From positions 1-64,000 of the forward strand of contig NZ_VDUZ01000048.1 of the NCBI RefSeq assembly GCF_008039615.1: a stretch of 64,000 nt of DNA. The letters run 5' to 3'. Below, piece after piece: positions 1 through 8,400 of this stretch (within the stretch, counting starts at the first letter, position 1; every line of letters begins with the position of its first letter). The DNA comes from Vineibacter terrae. Its GTDB lineage: Bacteria > Pseudomonadota > Alphaproteobacteria > Reyranellales > Reyranellaceae. A model generated the notes under the pieces. The model was not told the DNA's origin and did not search any database. It saw only the letters and a program-made list of their open reading frames with translations. The translations under genes were made by a program, and so were the position numbers.

Positions 1-104
1 ACTTCACTCGCCGCTCCAAGCAGAGTCGCACCAACCGCCTCGTCAAACAGCTCGCAAGCCTCGGATATCATGTCGAAATCACACCCATGGCTACGACCGC
101 GTGA
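1..104 (+). CDS. Transposase C-terminal end (partial)
   Basis: Reading from base 3, the last 33 codons of a gene enter from the left edge and end at TGA 102-104. The peptide is basic (FTRRSKQSRTNR near its start) and then reads LASLGYHVEIT, the kind of tail seen on several IS transposases. The family cannot be fixed from so little. It is followed directly by a strong palindrome (151-221), which fits the end of a mobile or repeat-rich segment. Alternatively it is the tail of a non-transposase gene, but the basic, helix-like composition makes that less likely. Confidence 0.45.
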   Translation, partial: FTRRSKQSRTNRLVKQLASLGYHVEITPMATTA

Positions 105-120
105 GTTCTGTTTCCTTTCA

Positions 121-221
121 GGCACAGCGTAGCCGCCGCAACCAAATGGGGGAGGAGTGCTTCATGGTGAGCACAGGTGAATGCGAAGCATTCACCTGTG
201 CTCACCATGAAGCACTCCTCC
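121..221. repeat. Dispersed repeat with 33-bp-arm perfect hairpin
   Basis: Bases 151-183 and 189-221 are perfect reverse complements around a 5-base loop (cgaag). The arms contain GCTTCATGGTGAGC. The flank at 122-147 (cacagcg then ccgcaaccaaatg) matches, in reverse, the flank of a related repeat at 25481-25522. This makes it one copy of a multi-copy intergenic family also present at 25.4 kb and, shortened, at 37.8 kb. It lies just after the transposase tail and could act as a transcription stop. Confidence 0.8.
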
Positions 222-327
222 GTGCGCGTCGTGCAAGATTTGCTTGCCCCCTCTGTTAGAAATCGCGATTTGCCGGCGATCGCGATCGGCGGCAGACTCC
301 CGTGCGCGTCAATTCTGGAGGCATGCC

Positions 328-525
328 ATGGGTGCTGCGCTCGAAAGCGATCGCCGCGACCCGCATTCGCCGCAGCCGGAGGTGCTGGACTACGATGCGG
401 TGCTGGTCGCGCATATCGAGCAGTTCGAGGCCCTGGGCGTCGACATCCTCGCGCTGCAGCGCGGTCATGTCGATGACGACCCGGTGTCCTGGCGCGCGTC
501 GTCGTCGCCTGCACGACGCGGCTGA
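328..525 (+). CDS. Small hypothetical protein, 65 aa
   Basis: A short open frame begins MGAALESDRRD at an ATG preceded by CTGGAGG (315-321) at good spacing, and stops at TGA 523-525. The product is acidic in the middle (VLDYDAVLVAHIEQFEALG) with a basic, serine-rich end. No family is recognised and there is no signal peptide or membrane segment. It sits alone between the repeat region and the SDR gene on the same strand. The ribosome-binding site is the main support; it could be spurious. Confidence 0.4.
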   Translation: MGAALESDRRDPHSPQPEVLDYDAVLVAHIEQFEALGVDILALQRGHVDDDPVSWRASSSPARRG

Positions 526-633
526 TCCGTCGCAAGAATTTCCGTCGCGGCCCTGTGAGGATTTGTCGTTTGTCGCCGGCCGGGGCGGGCGACAAGCTGC
601 ACGCCATGATGGCCCGAAGGGCAGGAGGAGATC

Positions 634-1335
634 ATGGCTGCACCGCGTTTCGAGAGGGCGCTCATCGTCGGCGCCGGTTCCGGATTGAGCGCGTCGCTGG
701 CGCGGCTGTTCGCGAGCGAGGGCCTGCAGGTGGCGCTGGCGGCGCGCAACACCGACAAGCTGGCTGACTTGGCGCGCGAGACCGGGGCCAGCACCTTCGC
801 CTGCGACGCCAGCGACACCGCCCAGGCGGCGCGTCTGTTCGACGACGTCGCGGCCCGGATCGGCGATCCTGATGTCGTCGTCTACAATGCCAGTGGCCGC
901 AGCCGCGGACCGGTCGCCGAGCTGGTGCCGGCGGAGGTCGAGCGTGCGATCGCGGTCAGCGCCTTCGGCGGTTTCCTGATCGCCCAGCAGGCCGCCAGGC
1001 GCATGCTGCCCAAGGGCCATGGCGCCATCCTGCTCACCGGCGCCTCGGCCAGCGTCAAGGGCTACGCCCAGTCGGCGCCGTTCGCGATGGGCAAGTTCGC
1101 GCTGCGCGGCCTGGCGCAGAGCATGGCGCGCGAGCTGGCGCCCAAGGGCATCCATGTCGCGCACTTCGTGATCGATGGCGGCATTCGCAGCGCCAGCCGT
1201 GCCGTGCCGGCCGACAAGCCCGACTCCATGCTCGATCCCGATGCCATCGCCCAGAGCTACCTGCACGTGCTGCGCCAGCCGCGCAGCGCCTGGACCTGGG
1301 AAGTCGAGCTGCGCCCCTGGGTCGAGACGTTCTGA
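634..1335 (+). CDS. SDR-family oxidoreductase-like protein with Phe in place of the catalytic Tyr
   Basis: This 233-aa protein has a short-chain dehydrogenase fold: GAGSGLS near residue 13 is a variant dinucleotide-binding loop, and VVVYNAS is the NAG-equivalent strand. At the active site the usual YxxxK reads FAMGK (in SAPFAMGKFALRG), so the catalytic tyrosine is replaced by phenylalanine while the lysine remains. An SDR subgroup with exactly this change is known (classical subgroup 10), so this is a family trait rather than a lesion. Substrate is unknown and normal redox chemistry is doubtful. An AGGAGGAG ribosome site at 620-627 fixes the ATG start. It is followed by a long repeat region, so it is probably monocistronic. 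Confidence 0.85.
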   Translation: MAAPRFERALIVGAGSGLSASLARLFASEGLQVALAARNTDKLADLARETGASTFACDASDTAQAARLFDDVAARIGDPDVVVYNASGRSRGPVAELVPAEVERAIAVSAFGGFLIAQQAARRMLPKGHGAILLTGASASVKGYAQSAPFAMGKFALRGLAQSMARELAPKGIHVAHFVIDGGIRSASRAVPADKPDSMLDPDAIAQSYLHVLRQPRSAWTWEVELRPWVETF

Positions 1336-1385
1336 GCGGCCGTCGCCGAGGGTCATCGTCGACACCCAGACCATCCCGTCATCCC

Positions 1386-1633
1386 AGGGCATTCGCATAC
1401 GACCTCGCTGTCATCCCGAGCGCCCCCTTCGACAGGCTCAGGAGAGGGGATCTCCTGCGGCAAGGCGCACGGTGCGCCATTCGCGGGAGATCCTCGCTAC
1501 GCTCGGGATGACGGTAGGGGCAGATGCGAATGCCCTTCCCCGCGAGAGGGGGGAGGTAGTCGAAAACCGACGGCTCCCATCCATATGCGAATGCCCTGCC
1601 CGTCATCCCGGGCGCGCAGCGCGGGATGACGGC
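1386..1633. repeat. Composite intergenic repeat bounded by inverted TATGCGAATGCCC motifs
   Basis: The 532-base gap 1336-1867 is mostly repeats. AGGGCATTCGCATA (1386-1399) faces its inverted copy GATGCGAATGCCCTT (1523-1537), enclosing a REP-like hairpin (gtcatcccgagcg ... cgctcgggatgac). A further CATATGCGAATGCCCTG lies at 1582-1598, next to another hairpin (cgtcatcccgggcgc/gcgcgggatgacg, 1601-1632). The same 16-mer recurs at 19817-19831 and 20032-20049. No open frame with coding character was seen in the gap. Confidence 0.75.
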
Positions 1634-1756
1634 TGTTGCGCAGGACAGTTACTCGCTCTCCCGGATGTCCTCTGATTCTCTTCGGTGACGTGCTGCGCAA
1701 AGCAGCGCGAGGCACATCCGATGCAGGCGCCATCGATATCGGTTGCGTCGCGCGGC

Positions 1757-1795
1757 TTGACACGCTTGGTCAAATGAGTGAGTATATAATCACTT
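1757..1795 (+). promoter_or_regulatory. Promoter with operator-like palindrome upstream of the HEGTH gene
   Basis: TTGACA (1757-1762) and TATAAT (1785-1790) match sigma-70 consensus, though the 22-base spacing is long; AGTATA at 1781-1786 would give 18. AGTGA (1777-1781) and TCACT (1790-1794) form a perfect inverted repeat around GTATATAA, overlapping the -10 region. That layout is typical of a repressor site, for example of TetR type. No regulator gene lies beside it. Confidence 0.5.
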
Positions 1796-1867
1796 GGCGC
1801 GCATCCGACGATTGCGCGCCGTCCCGGCCCTGGACATTGCCAATGGCATGCCGCCGGAGGTTCCACC

Positions 1868-2722
1868 ATGGATCGCAGCGATATCCGCGATGCCATCACG
1901 CTGTTCCAGTACAGCCGCACGGCGCAGCGTGGCGGCCGGGCCGCCGAGGTCGTGCGTGCGCTTTGGCGCCTCGAGGCGACCAACGAGATCGGCTTCGCCG
2001 ACCGCGGTGCCGCCAACCATGAAGGCAGCTGGAAAGCCGGCCGCCCCGGTTTCGACCTGCGGCTCAACATCAACTATATCAAGACCATACCGCGGCCGGA
2101 CCAGCTTGGCGTGCTGTCGCTGCTGCTGGTTCACGAAGGCACGCATGCGGCGCTGAAATGGACCCGCCTGCTGGAGGAGATGGCGGCCCGGCTCCTGCCG
2201 ATCCAGTACTATCGCGAGCTGACCGGACCGGGCGTCTTCAACGAGGCCAACGATCCACCGCGGCCAGGCAAACCCTTCGGCATCGTCCGTATCGCCAAGG
2301 GCCGATACAAAAGTTACGACCAGGAGAGCGAGGCGCTTCAGCGCGATCAGCTCATCGACTATCTGCTGTCGATCGAGACCTACCAGAAGCGGAAGTACCT
2401 CTACCCGCGATGGATCGTCGACCATCTGTCGCTGTGGGGCGGCCTGGCCAACCGGCTGCCGGCCACCAAGGGCCTCTACGTGCGCATCCTGGCGCAGAGC
2501 GTCGACCGCTACCACGTCGTGCGCATCCTCGACATCCTGGAGAGCATCGGCAGCCGCGCCGAATGGGACGCCATGATGGCCGCGGAGAAGCGGCTGCCGC
2601 GCCTGCAGCTGGCGCTCGACGACCTGACGACCACGCGGCGCCTGTCCGAGCGCATCGCGGCGCTCGAGCGCCGCTGGGGCGTGACGCTGACCGAGACGCC
2701 GCCGGTGCCGGCCCGCCGTTGA
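1868..2722 (+). CDS. Uncharacterised protein with HEGTH (HExxH) zincin-like motif
   Basis: This 284-aa protein has no signal peptide and no family that I recognise. A hydrophobic stretch, LGVLSLLLVHEGTH, places an HExxH motif at residues 89-93. Acidic residues about 60 positions later (DQESEALQ, 151-158) could supply the third zinc ligand as in gluzincins. The C-terminal third is helical, charged and leucine-rich. The ATG follows CCGGAGG at 1853-1859. The gene has its own promoter/operator-like region and converges on the TPP enzyme gene 12 bases downstream. The protease idea is inferred from the motif alone; it could be a structural or inactive relative. Confidence 0.7.
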   Translation: MDRSDIRDAITLFQYSRTAQRGGRAAEVVRALWRLEATNEIGFADRGAANHEGSWKAGRPGFDLRLNINYIKTIPRPDQLGVLSLLLVHEGTHAALKWTRLLEEMAARLLPIQYYRELTGPGVFNEANDPPRPGKPFGIVRIAKGRYKSYDQESEALQRDQLIDYLLSIETYQKRKYLYPRWIVDHLSLWGGLANRLPATKGLYVRILAQSVDRYHVVRILDILESIGSRAEWDAMMAAEKRLPRLQLALDDLTTTRRLSERIAALERRWGVTLTETPPVPARR

Positions 2723-2734
2723 CGGGTGGGCTTC

Positions 2735-4414
2735 TCACGCCGCCGGCTTCGCGGCGGGACGCACCTTGGGCAGGGCCAGCAGCGGCCACGGATCGGGCAT
2801 CTCGCCGACCGGAACCTCGATCAGCGCCGGGCCGCCTGACGCGAACGCCTTGCGCAGGGCGGCGCGCAGCGCCTCGGGCGTCGTGGCGCGCTGGCCCATG
2901 ATGCCGAAGCTGTCGGCCAGCTTCATGAAGTCGGGGTTGGCGAGGTCGACGCCGATCGTGCGGTTGCCGTAGCTCTGCTTCTGGATGCGCATCACGTTGC
3001 CGAACGCGCCGTCGTTGAACACCACGATCACGGCGCCGATGTTGTGGCGCACCGCGCTCGACAGCTCCTGCACGTTGAACATGAAGCCGCCATCGCCGCA
3101 CACCGCCAGCACCGGCGCGTCCGGCCGTGCCGCCTTGACGCCGATCGCGGTGGCGACGCCCCAGCCCAGCGTGCCCTGGTAGCCGGTCGAGATGTAGGTG
3201 CGCGGCTTGTAGGTCGGGAAGGCGAGCCGGCTGACATAGCCGATCTGGGTCAGCTCCTCGACATAGATGCCGTTCTCGGGCAGCTCCGCGCGCAGCGCCG
3301 CGATGAAGGCAAGCTGCGGCGCCAGCCGCGCGTGCCTGTCCGCTGACCAGGCCTTGAGCGCGTGCATCTCCTCGCTGCGCGAGTCGCGCTTCGCGTTGTG
3401 CTGCGGCAGCACCTCGCGCAGGCGCGCCATCACCGCGGCCGCGTCGCCCACGATGCCGACATCGGGCTTGCGCAGCCGGCTGTGCTCCTCCGGGTCGATG
3501 TCGATGCGCACGATCTTCAGCGCATCGTCGACGCCCCAGATCATCTGCTGCGTCTGCAGGCGCGTGCCCACGGCCAGCACCGCGTCGGCCTCGGCCCACA
3601 GGCGGTGCGCTTCGCCCAGGCCCACGGCAAGCGGATGGCGCCAATCGACGACGCCGCGGCCCATGCGGTGCGACGCCACCGGCGCCTGCAGCATCTCGGC
3701 CACGGCGGCGACGTGCTCGGCCGCGTCAAGCGCGCCGCCGCCGACGATGATCAGCGGCCGCCTGGCGCCGCCCAGCAGCCTGGCTGCCCGCTCGACGCCG
3801 TCGTCATCGACCGGGATGGCGGTGCCGGCGGTCGGCCCCTGCAAGGCGACGGGCGCCTGCTGTGCCCACACATCCATCGAGCATTCCAGCCCGACCGGCC
3901 GCTTGCGACCGCTCCTGAGCTGGCGGAACGCCTCGGCCACCGTGGCCGGCGCCTCGGCGGCGCCATGGATGCGCTGCGCCCACTTGGTGAGCGTGCGCAT
4001 GATGCCGAGCTGGTCCGGGATCTCGTGCAGCAGGCCGAGGTTGCGGCCCAGCGCCGGCAGCGGGATCTGGCCGATCACCGCCAGCACCGGCGCATTGGCG
4101 CTGTAGGCCGTGGCCAGCGCCGCCGTGGTGTTGAGGAAGCCGGGGCCAGGCACGACGCCGTAGGCCGCCGGCTTGCCCGTGGCCATGGCGGCGCCCAGCG
4201 CCATGTAGGCGGCGCCCTGCTCGTGGCGCGCATGGATGGCGCGGATCTTGTCCTGCGAGTCGAACAGCGCATCGAAGAACGGATCGTTCTGCACGCCGGG
4301 CAGGCAGAACATCGTGTCGATGCCGTTGACCGCCAGCGAGCGCACGACCGCCTGGGCCGTGCTCATGCGTTCGGCGGCAGCCGGGGCAGGGGAACCATGC
4401 ATGGCGTGCTCCAT
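2735..4414 (-). CDS. Thiamine pyrophosphate-dependent enzyme, acetolactate-synthase-like
   Basis: This 559-aa protein shows the three-domain TPP-enzyme layout of acetolactate synthase, benzoylformate decarboxylase and related carboligases. The N-terminal domain has the catalytic glutamate in HARHEQGAAY (about residue 65), the central domain is a Rossmann-like FAD/DHAP-type fold (PLIIVGGGALDAAEH), and the C-terminal domain carries the TPP/magnesium motif starting CGDGGFMFN and ending VVFND. Substrate cannot be told from sequence; no regulatory subunit is adjacent, so branched-chain amino acid synthesis is unlikely. A much longer upstream frame exists, but the start at 4414 has a GAGGAAA site and matches family length. 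The gene is divergent from pdeM. Confidence 0.85.
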   Translation of the reverse strand: MEHAMHGSPAPAAAERMSTAQAVVRSLAVNGIDTMFCLPGVQNDPFFDALFDSQDKIRAIHARHEQGAAYMALGAAMATGKPAAYGVVPGPGFLNTTAALATAYSANAPVLAVIGQIPLPALGRNLGLLHEIPDQLGIMRTLTKWAQRIHGAAEAPATVAEAFRQLRSGRKRPVGLECSMDVWAQQAPVALQGPTAGTAIPVDDDGVERAARLLGGARRPLIIVGGGALDAAEHVAAVAEMLQAPVASHRMGRGVVDWRHPLAVGLGEAHRLWAEADAVLAVGTRLQTQQMIWGVDDALKIVRIDIDPEEHSRLRKPDVGIVGDAAAVMARLREVLPQHNAKRDSRSEEMHALKAWSADRHARLAPQLAFIAALRAELPENGIYVEELTQIGYVSRLAFPTYKPRTYISTGYQGTLGWGVATAIGVKAARPDAPVLAVCGDGGFMFNVQELSSAVRHNIGAVIVVFNDGAFGNVMRIQKQSYGNRTIGVDLANPDFMKLADSFGIMGQRATTPEALRAALRKAFASGGPALIEVPVGEMPDPWPLLALPKVRPAAKPAA

Positions 4415-4534
4415 CGGCGTTTCCTCATTCAGGCGCGAACCATGGCCGAACCGCTGCCGCGCGTCGAGAGGCGTTCCTGCCGACGGCGCGGCGGAACCTC
4501 TTGAGTTGCGTGCAGGGGCGCGACATGGTGGGTC

Positions 4535-5254
4535 ATGTCGTCGATCGCGTTCGAGTTCAATGGCGCGCATGTCGAGGCCTGCCCCGACGGCGCCTTGTGG
4601 TGGCCGGACGAGCGGCTGCTGGCGGTCGCCGACCTGCACCTGGAGAAGGGCACCTGGTTCGGCGCCCGCACCGGCCAGCTGCTGCCGCCCTACGACACGC
4701 GCACCACCTTGCGCCGCGTGGCGCACGCCGTTGCGGCCCTGAAGCCGCGCGCCGTGGTCTGCGTCGGCGATTCGTTTCACGACCGCGACGCCGCCGGGCG
4801 CGTCGATGCCGATGACGCGGCGGCGCTGGCCGGCCTGGTCGGCGGCGTCGCGGACTGGATCTGGCTGGTCGGCAACCACGACCCGCACCCGCCGCGCCGG
4901 TGGGGCGGCGTCGTGAGCCGCGAGCTGGCGTTCGGCCCGCTCGCCTTCCGCCACGAGGCCGATCGCACGCCGCTCGCCCGCGCCGACGGCGAGGTCTCCG
5001 GCCACTACCATCCCGTCGCCGCGCTCACGGTGCGCGGCCGCTTCCTGCGGCGGCGCTGCTTCGTGACCGACGGGCGGCGCCTGATCCTGCCGTCGTTCGG
5101 CGCCTATACCGGCGGCCTGAACGTACTCGACCCGGCCATCGCCGAGCTGTTCGACGGCGCCTATGACGCGCTGGCGCTGGGCGCCGCGACCGTGCACCGC
5201 CTGCCCAGCCGCATCCTGCGCGCCGACCCGGCTCTGGCCGAAGCCGCCGGCTAG
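4535..5254 (+). CDS. pdeM: PdeM, ligase-associated DNA damage response endonuclease
   Basis: This 239-aa calcineurin-like metallophosphoesterase has all metal-binding blocks: ADLHLEKG, VGDSFHD, GNHD and SGHYHP. The spacing and the DLHLEKG form match the PdeM family, which usually sits with a DNA-ligase, Lhr-type helicase and exonuclease cassette. None of those partners is here, so the gene is an orphan. The start at 4535 has no clear ribosome site. It is divergent from the TPP enzyme gene, leaving about 120 bases for both promoters. Confidence 0.88.
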   Translation: MSSIAFEFNGAHVEACPDGALWWPDERLLAVADLHLEKGTWFGARTGQLLPPYDTRTTLRRVAHAVAALKPRAVVCVGDSFHDRDAAGRVDADDAAALAGLVGGVADWIWLVGNHDPHPPRRWGGVVSRELAFGPLAFRHEADRTPLARADGEVSGHYHPVAALTVRGRFLRRRCFVTDGRRLILPSFGAYTGGLNVLDPAIAELFDGAYDALALGAATVHRLPSRILRADPALAEAAG

Positions 5255-5282
5255 CGCCGATCGGCCCGGGCTTCGACGTGTA

Positions 5283-5312
5283 CCGGACCGCGCGCCTCCC
5301 GGGGCGCTCATG
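5283..5312. repeat. Dispersed repeat copy (ccggaccgcgcgcctcccgg)
   Basis: The 30 bases here match 31156-31185 with one difference. Both copies lie in gaps after genes. The rest of the 243-base gap 5255-5497 shows no gene. Confidence 0.55.
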
Positions 5313-5497
5313 GCATCGCTGCGACAGGACGAAGGGCGCGTCAGGAGCCGCGCGGTCCGTCCACGCCATCACGCGTCAAAGTTGGACAGGTGAATATTCG
5401 CTCGCGGCAGCAGCGCCGCGGCAGCCGGCGGAAGTGGCTTGCCGCGGGCCGGGCGGCGTGGCTAGCTCCGTGCAAGGCTTCTGGCCGGAGGTCGCCG

Positions 5498-8400
5498 ATG
5501 AAGTGTCCCCGGTGTCACCAGCTGAATCGCGACGGGGCGCGATTCTGTGACGGCTGCGGCGCGCCGCTGGCGGGGCGCTGCGCCGGCTGCGACGGCGATC
5601 TGCCGCCGGGCGCGCGGTTCTGCCCGCACTGCGGCCAGCCGGCCGCCGCCGCCACACCGGCGGCAGCCTCGTCGTTCGGATCACCGCAATCCTACACGCC
5701 CCGTTACCTGGCCGAGAAGATCCTGATCTCGAAGGCCGCGCTCGAAGGCGAGCGCAAGCTGGTGACAGTGCTGTTCGCCGACCTCAAGGGCTCGATGGAG
5801 ATGCTGGCCGAGCGCGATCCCGAGGAGGCGCGCAAGCTGATCGACCCGGTGCTGGAGCGCATGATGGAGGCCGTGCACCACTATGAGGGCACGGTGAGCC
5901 TGGTGATGGGCGACGGCATCATGGCGCTGTTCGGCGCGCCGCTGGCGGTGGAGGATCACGCGGTGCGCGCCTGCTACGCCGCGCTGCGGATGCAGGAGCA
6001 GGTCCGGCGCTACGCCGACGAGGCGCGCCGCCGGCATGGCGTGAACGTGCAGATCCGCGTCGGGCTGAACTCCGGCGAGGTCGTCGTGCGCGCCGTCGGC
6101 AGCGACCTGCACATGGACTACTCGGCCGTGGGCCGCACGACGCATCTGGCCGCGCGCATGGAGCAGCTCGCCAGCCCGGGCAGCATCCTGCTGACCGCAT
6201 CGACGCTGGAGATGGTCGAAGGCTTCGTTGCCGTCGAGAAGCTGGGCCGCGTGCCGGTCAAGGGGCTTGCCGATGCGGTCGAGGTCTACGAGGCGACGGG
6301 GGCCGGCCCGGTGCGGACCCGGCTGCAGGCTGCGGCCCGCCGCGGGCTGACGCAGTTCGTCGGGCGCGAGCACGAGCTGGAGCAGCTTCGCCGCGCGCAG
6401 AGGCTGGCCGCCGGGGGCCAGGGCCAGGTCGTGGCGATCGTCGCCGAGGCCGGCGTCGGCAAGTCGCGCCTGGTGCACGAGTTCATCCACGGGCACGACC
6501 TGCAGGACTGGCTGGTGGTCGAGTGTGCCGCGGTCTCCTACGGCAAGTCGACGAGCTATCTGCCGGTGATCAATCTGCTGCGCAGCTATTTCGATATCCA
6601 CGATCGCGACGATCTGCAGGTGATCGGCGACAAGGTGGCGGCCAAGGTGCTGGCGCTGGATGCCGCGATGGCATCGGCGTTGCCGGCCCTGCAGGCGCTG
6701 CTCGACGTCCCGGTGCGCGATGCCGCCTGGCAGGCCGTCGCGCCCGGCCAGCGCCGCCAGGAGACGCTCGATGCCCTGCGCCGCCTGGCACTGGGCGAGG
6801 CGCGCAAGCGGCCGGTCCTGCTGATCTTCCACGATCTTCACTGGATCGACGGCGAGACGCAGGCGCTGCTCGACGGCCTGGTCGAGAGCCTTGGCTCGGA
6901 GCGCGTGCTGCTGCTGGTGACCTATCGGCCCGAGCACCGGGACGGCTGGGGCGGCAAGCCGTGCTACGGCCAGCTCCGGCTCGATGCGCTGTCGGCGGCG
7001 AGCGCCGAGCGCTTCCTGCAGGCGCTCCTGGGCGACGATCCCGGCCTGGCGCCGCTGAAGCAGCTCCTGGCCAGGAACGGCAATCCGTTCTTCCTCGAGG
7101 AGACCGTGCGCACGCTGGTGGAAACCGGGGCGCTGGCGGGTCAGCGCGGCCACTACCTTCTGGCCCAGCCGATCCAGGCGATCCAGGTCCCGCCGTCCGT
7201 CCAGGCGGTGCTGGCGGCGCGCATCGATCGGCTTTCTCAAGAGGACAAGCGCCTGCTGCAGACCGCTTCGGTGATCGGCAAGGAGGTGCCGCTGGCGCTG
7301 CTGCAGGCCGTGTCGGAGCTGTCGAACGAGTCGCTGCGGGGGGCGCTCGACCGGCTGAAGGCGGCCGAATTCCTCGATGAGACGGAGCTGTTTCCCGATC
7401 TGCTCTACGCGTTCAAGCATGCGCTCACGCTCGAGGTCGCCTATGGCGGACTCCTGCACGAACGCCGCCGCGACCTGCACGGCCGCATCGTCGGCGCGAT
7501 CGAGACGCAGCATCGCGATCGCCTCGAGGAGCAGACCGAGCGGCTGGCCCATCATGCGCTGCGCGGCGAGCTGCAGCACAAGGCGGTCGGATATCTGCGC
7601 CAGGCCGGCGCGCGGTCGGCCGCGCGCTCGGCGCTGCTGGATGCGCAGGACTGGTTCGAGCATGCCCTGGGCGTGCTGCAGGCGCTGCCGCCGGACCGCG
7701 CCACGCTGGAGCAGGGCTTCGAGGTCCGCCTCGAGCTGCGGCACCTGCTGGTCCAGTTCGGCGAGGCGCGCCGCAGCTTCGAGCGCCTGCGCGAGGCCGA
7801 GGCTCTGGCCGAGCAGCTGGACGACGATGCCCGTCGCGGTCGGGTGTTCGCCTTCGCGACCAACGTCCTGTCGCTGCTGGGCCGGCTCGACGAGGCGCTG
7901 GCCGTCGGCATCCGCGCGCTGCAGATCGCCGAGCGCCAGCAGAACCTGCGGCTGCGCATCCAGACCACGACCTATCTCGAGCAGGTGCACTACCACCGCG
8001 CCGAGCATGAACGGGTCGTCGAGCTGGCGAGCGCCAACCTCGCATCGCTGCCCGGCGACTGGGTCTACGAGAACCTTGGCAGCGCGACGCCGGCCGCGGT
8101 CTTCGACCGCTGCTGGGCCGTCATGAGCCTGGCCGAGCTTGGCCGGTTCGATGCGGCGGCGCCGCTCGAGGCCGAGATGCTCCGCCTGGCGGCGCCGACG
8201 CATCACGCCACCACCATCTCCCAGGCCCATTTCGCCGCCGGCCGGCTGCGTCTCGCCAGGGGCGACTGGGATGCGGCGCGCGCGCATTTCGAGCGCGCGA
8301 TGGCGGTGTGCCGGTCGGGGCATATCGACCTGGGCCTTCCCCGCGCCGTTGCCGCCTGCGCCTGGGTCCTGGCGCGGGACGGCGCGGCCGGCGCGGCGAT

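Noticed and set aside
4415-5311. N-terminal extension of the TPP enzyme frame upstream of 4414
   Set aside because: It runs antisense through pdeM, lacks conserved motifs, and the start at 4414 has a ribosome site and normal family length.
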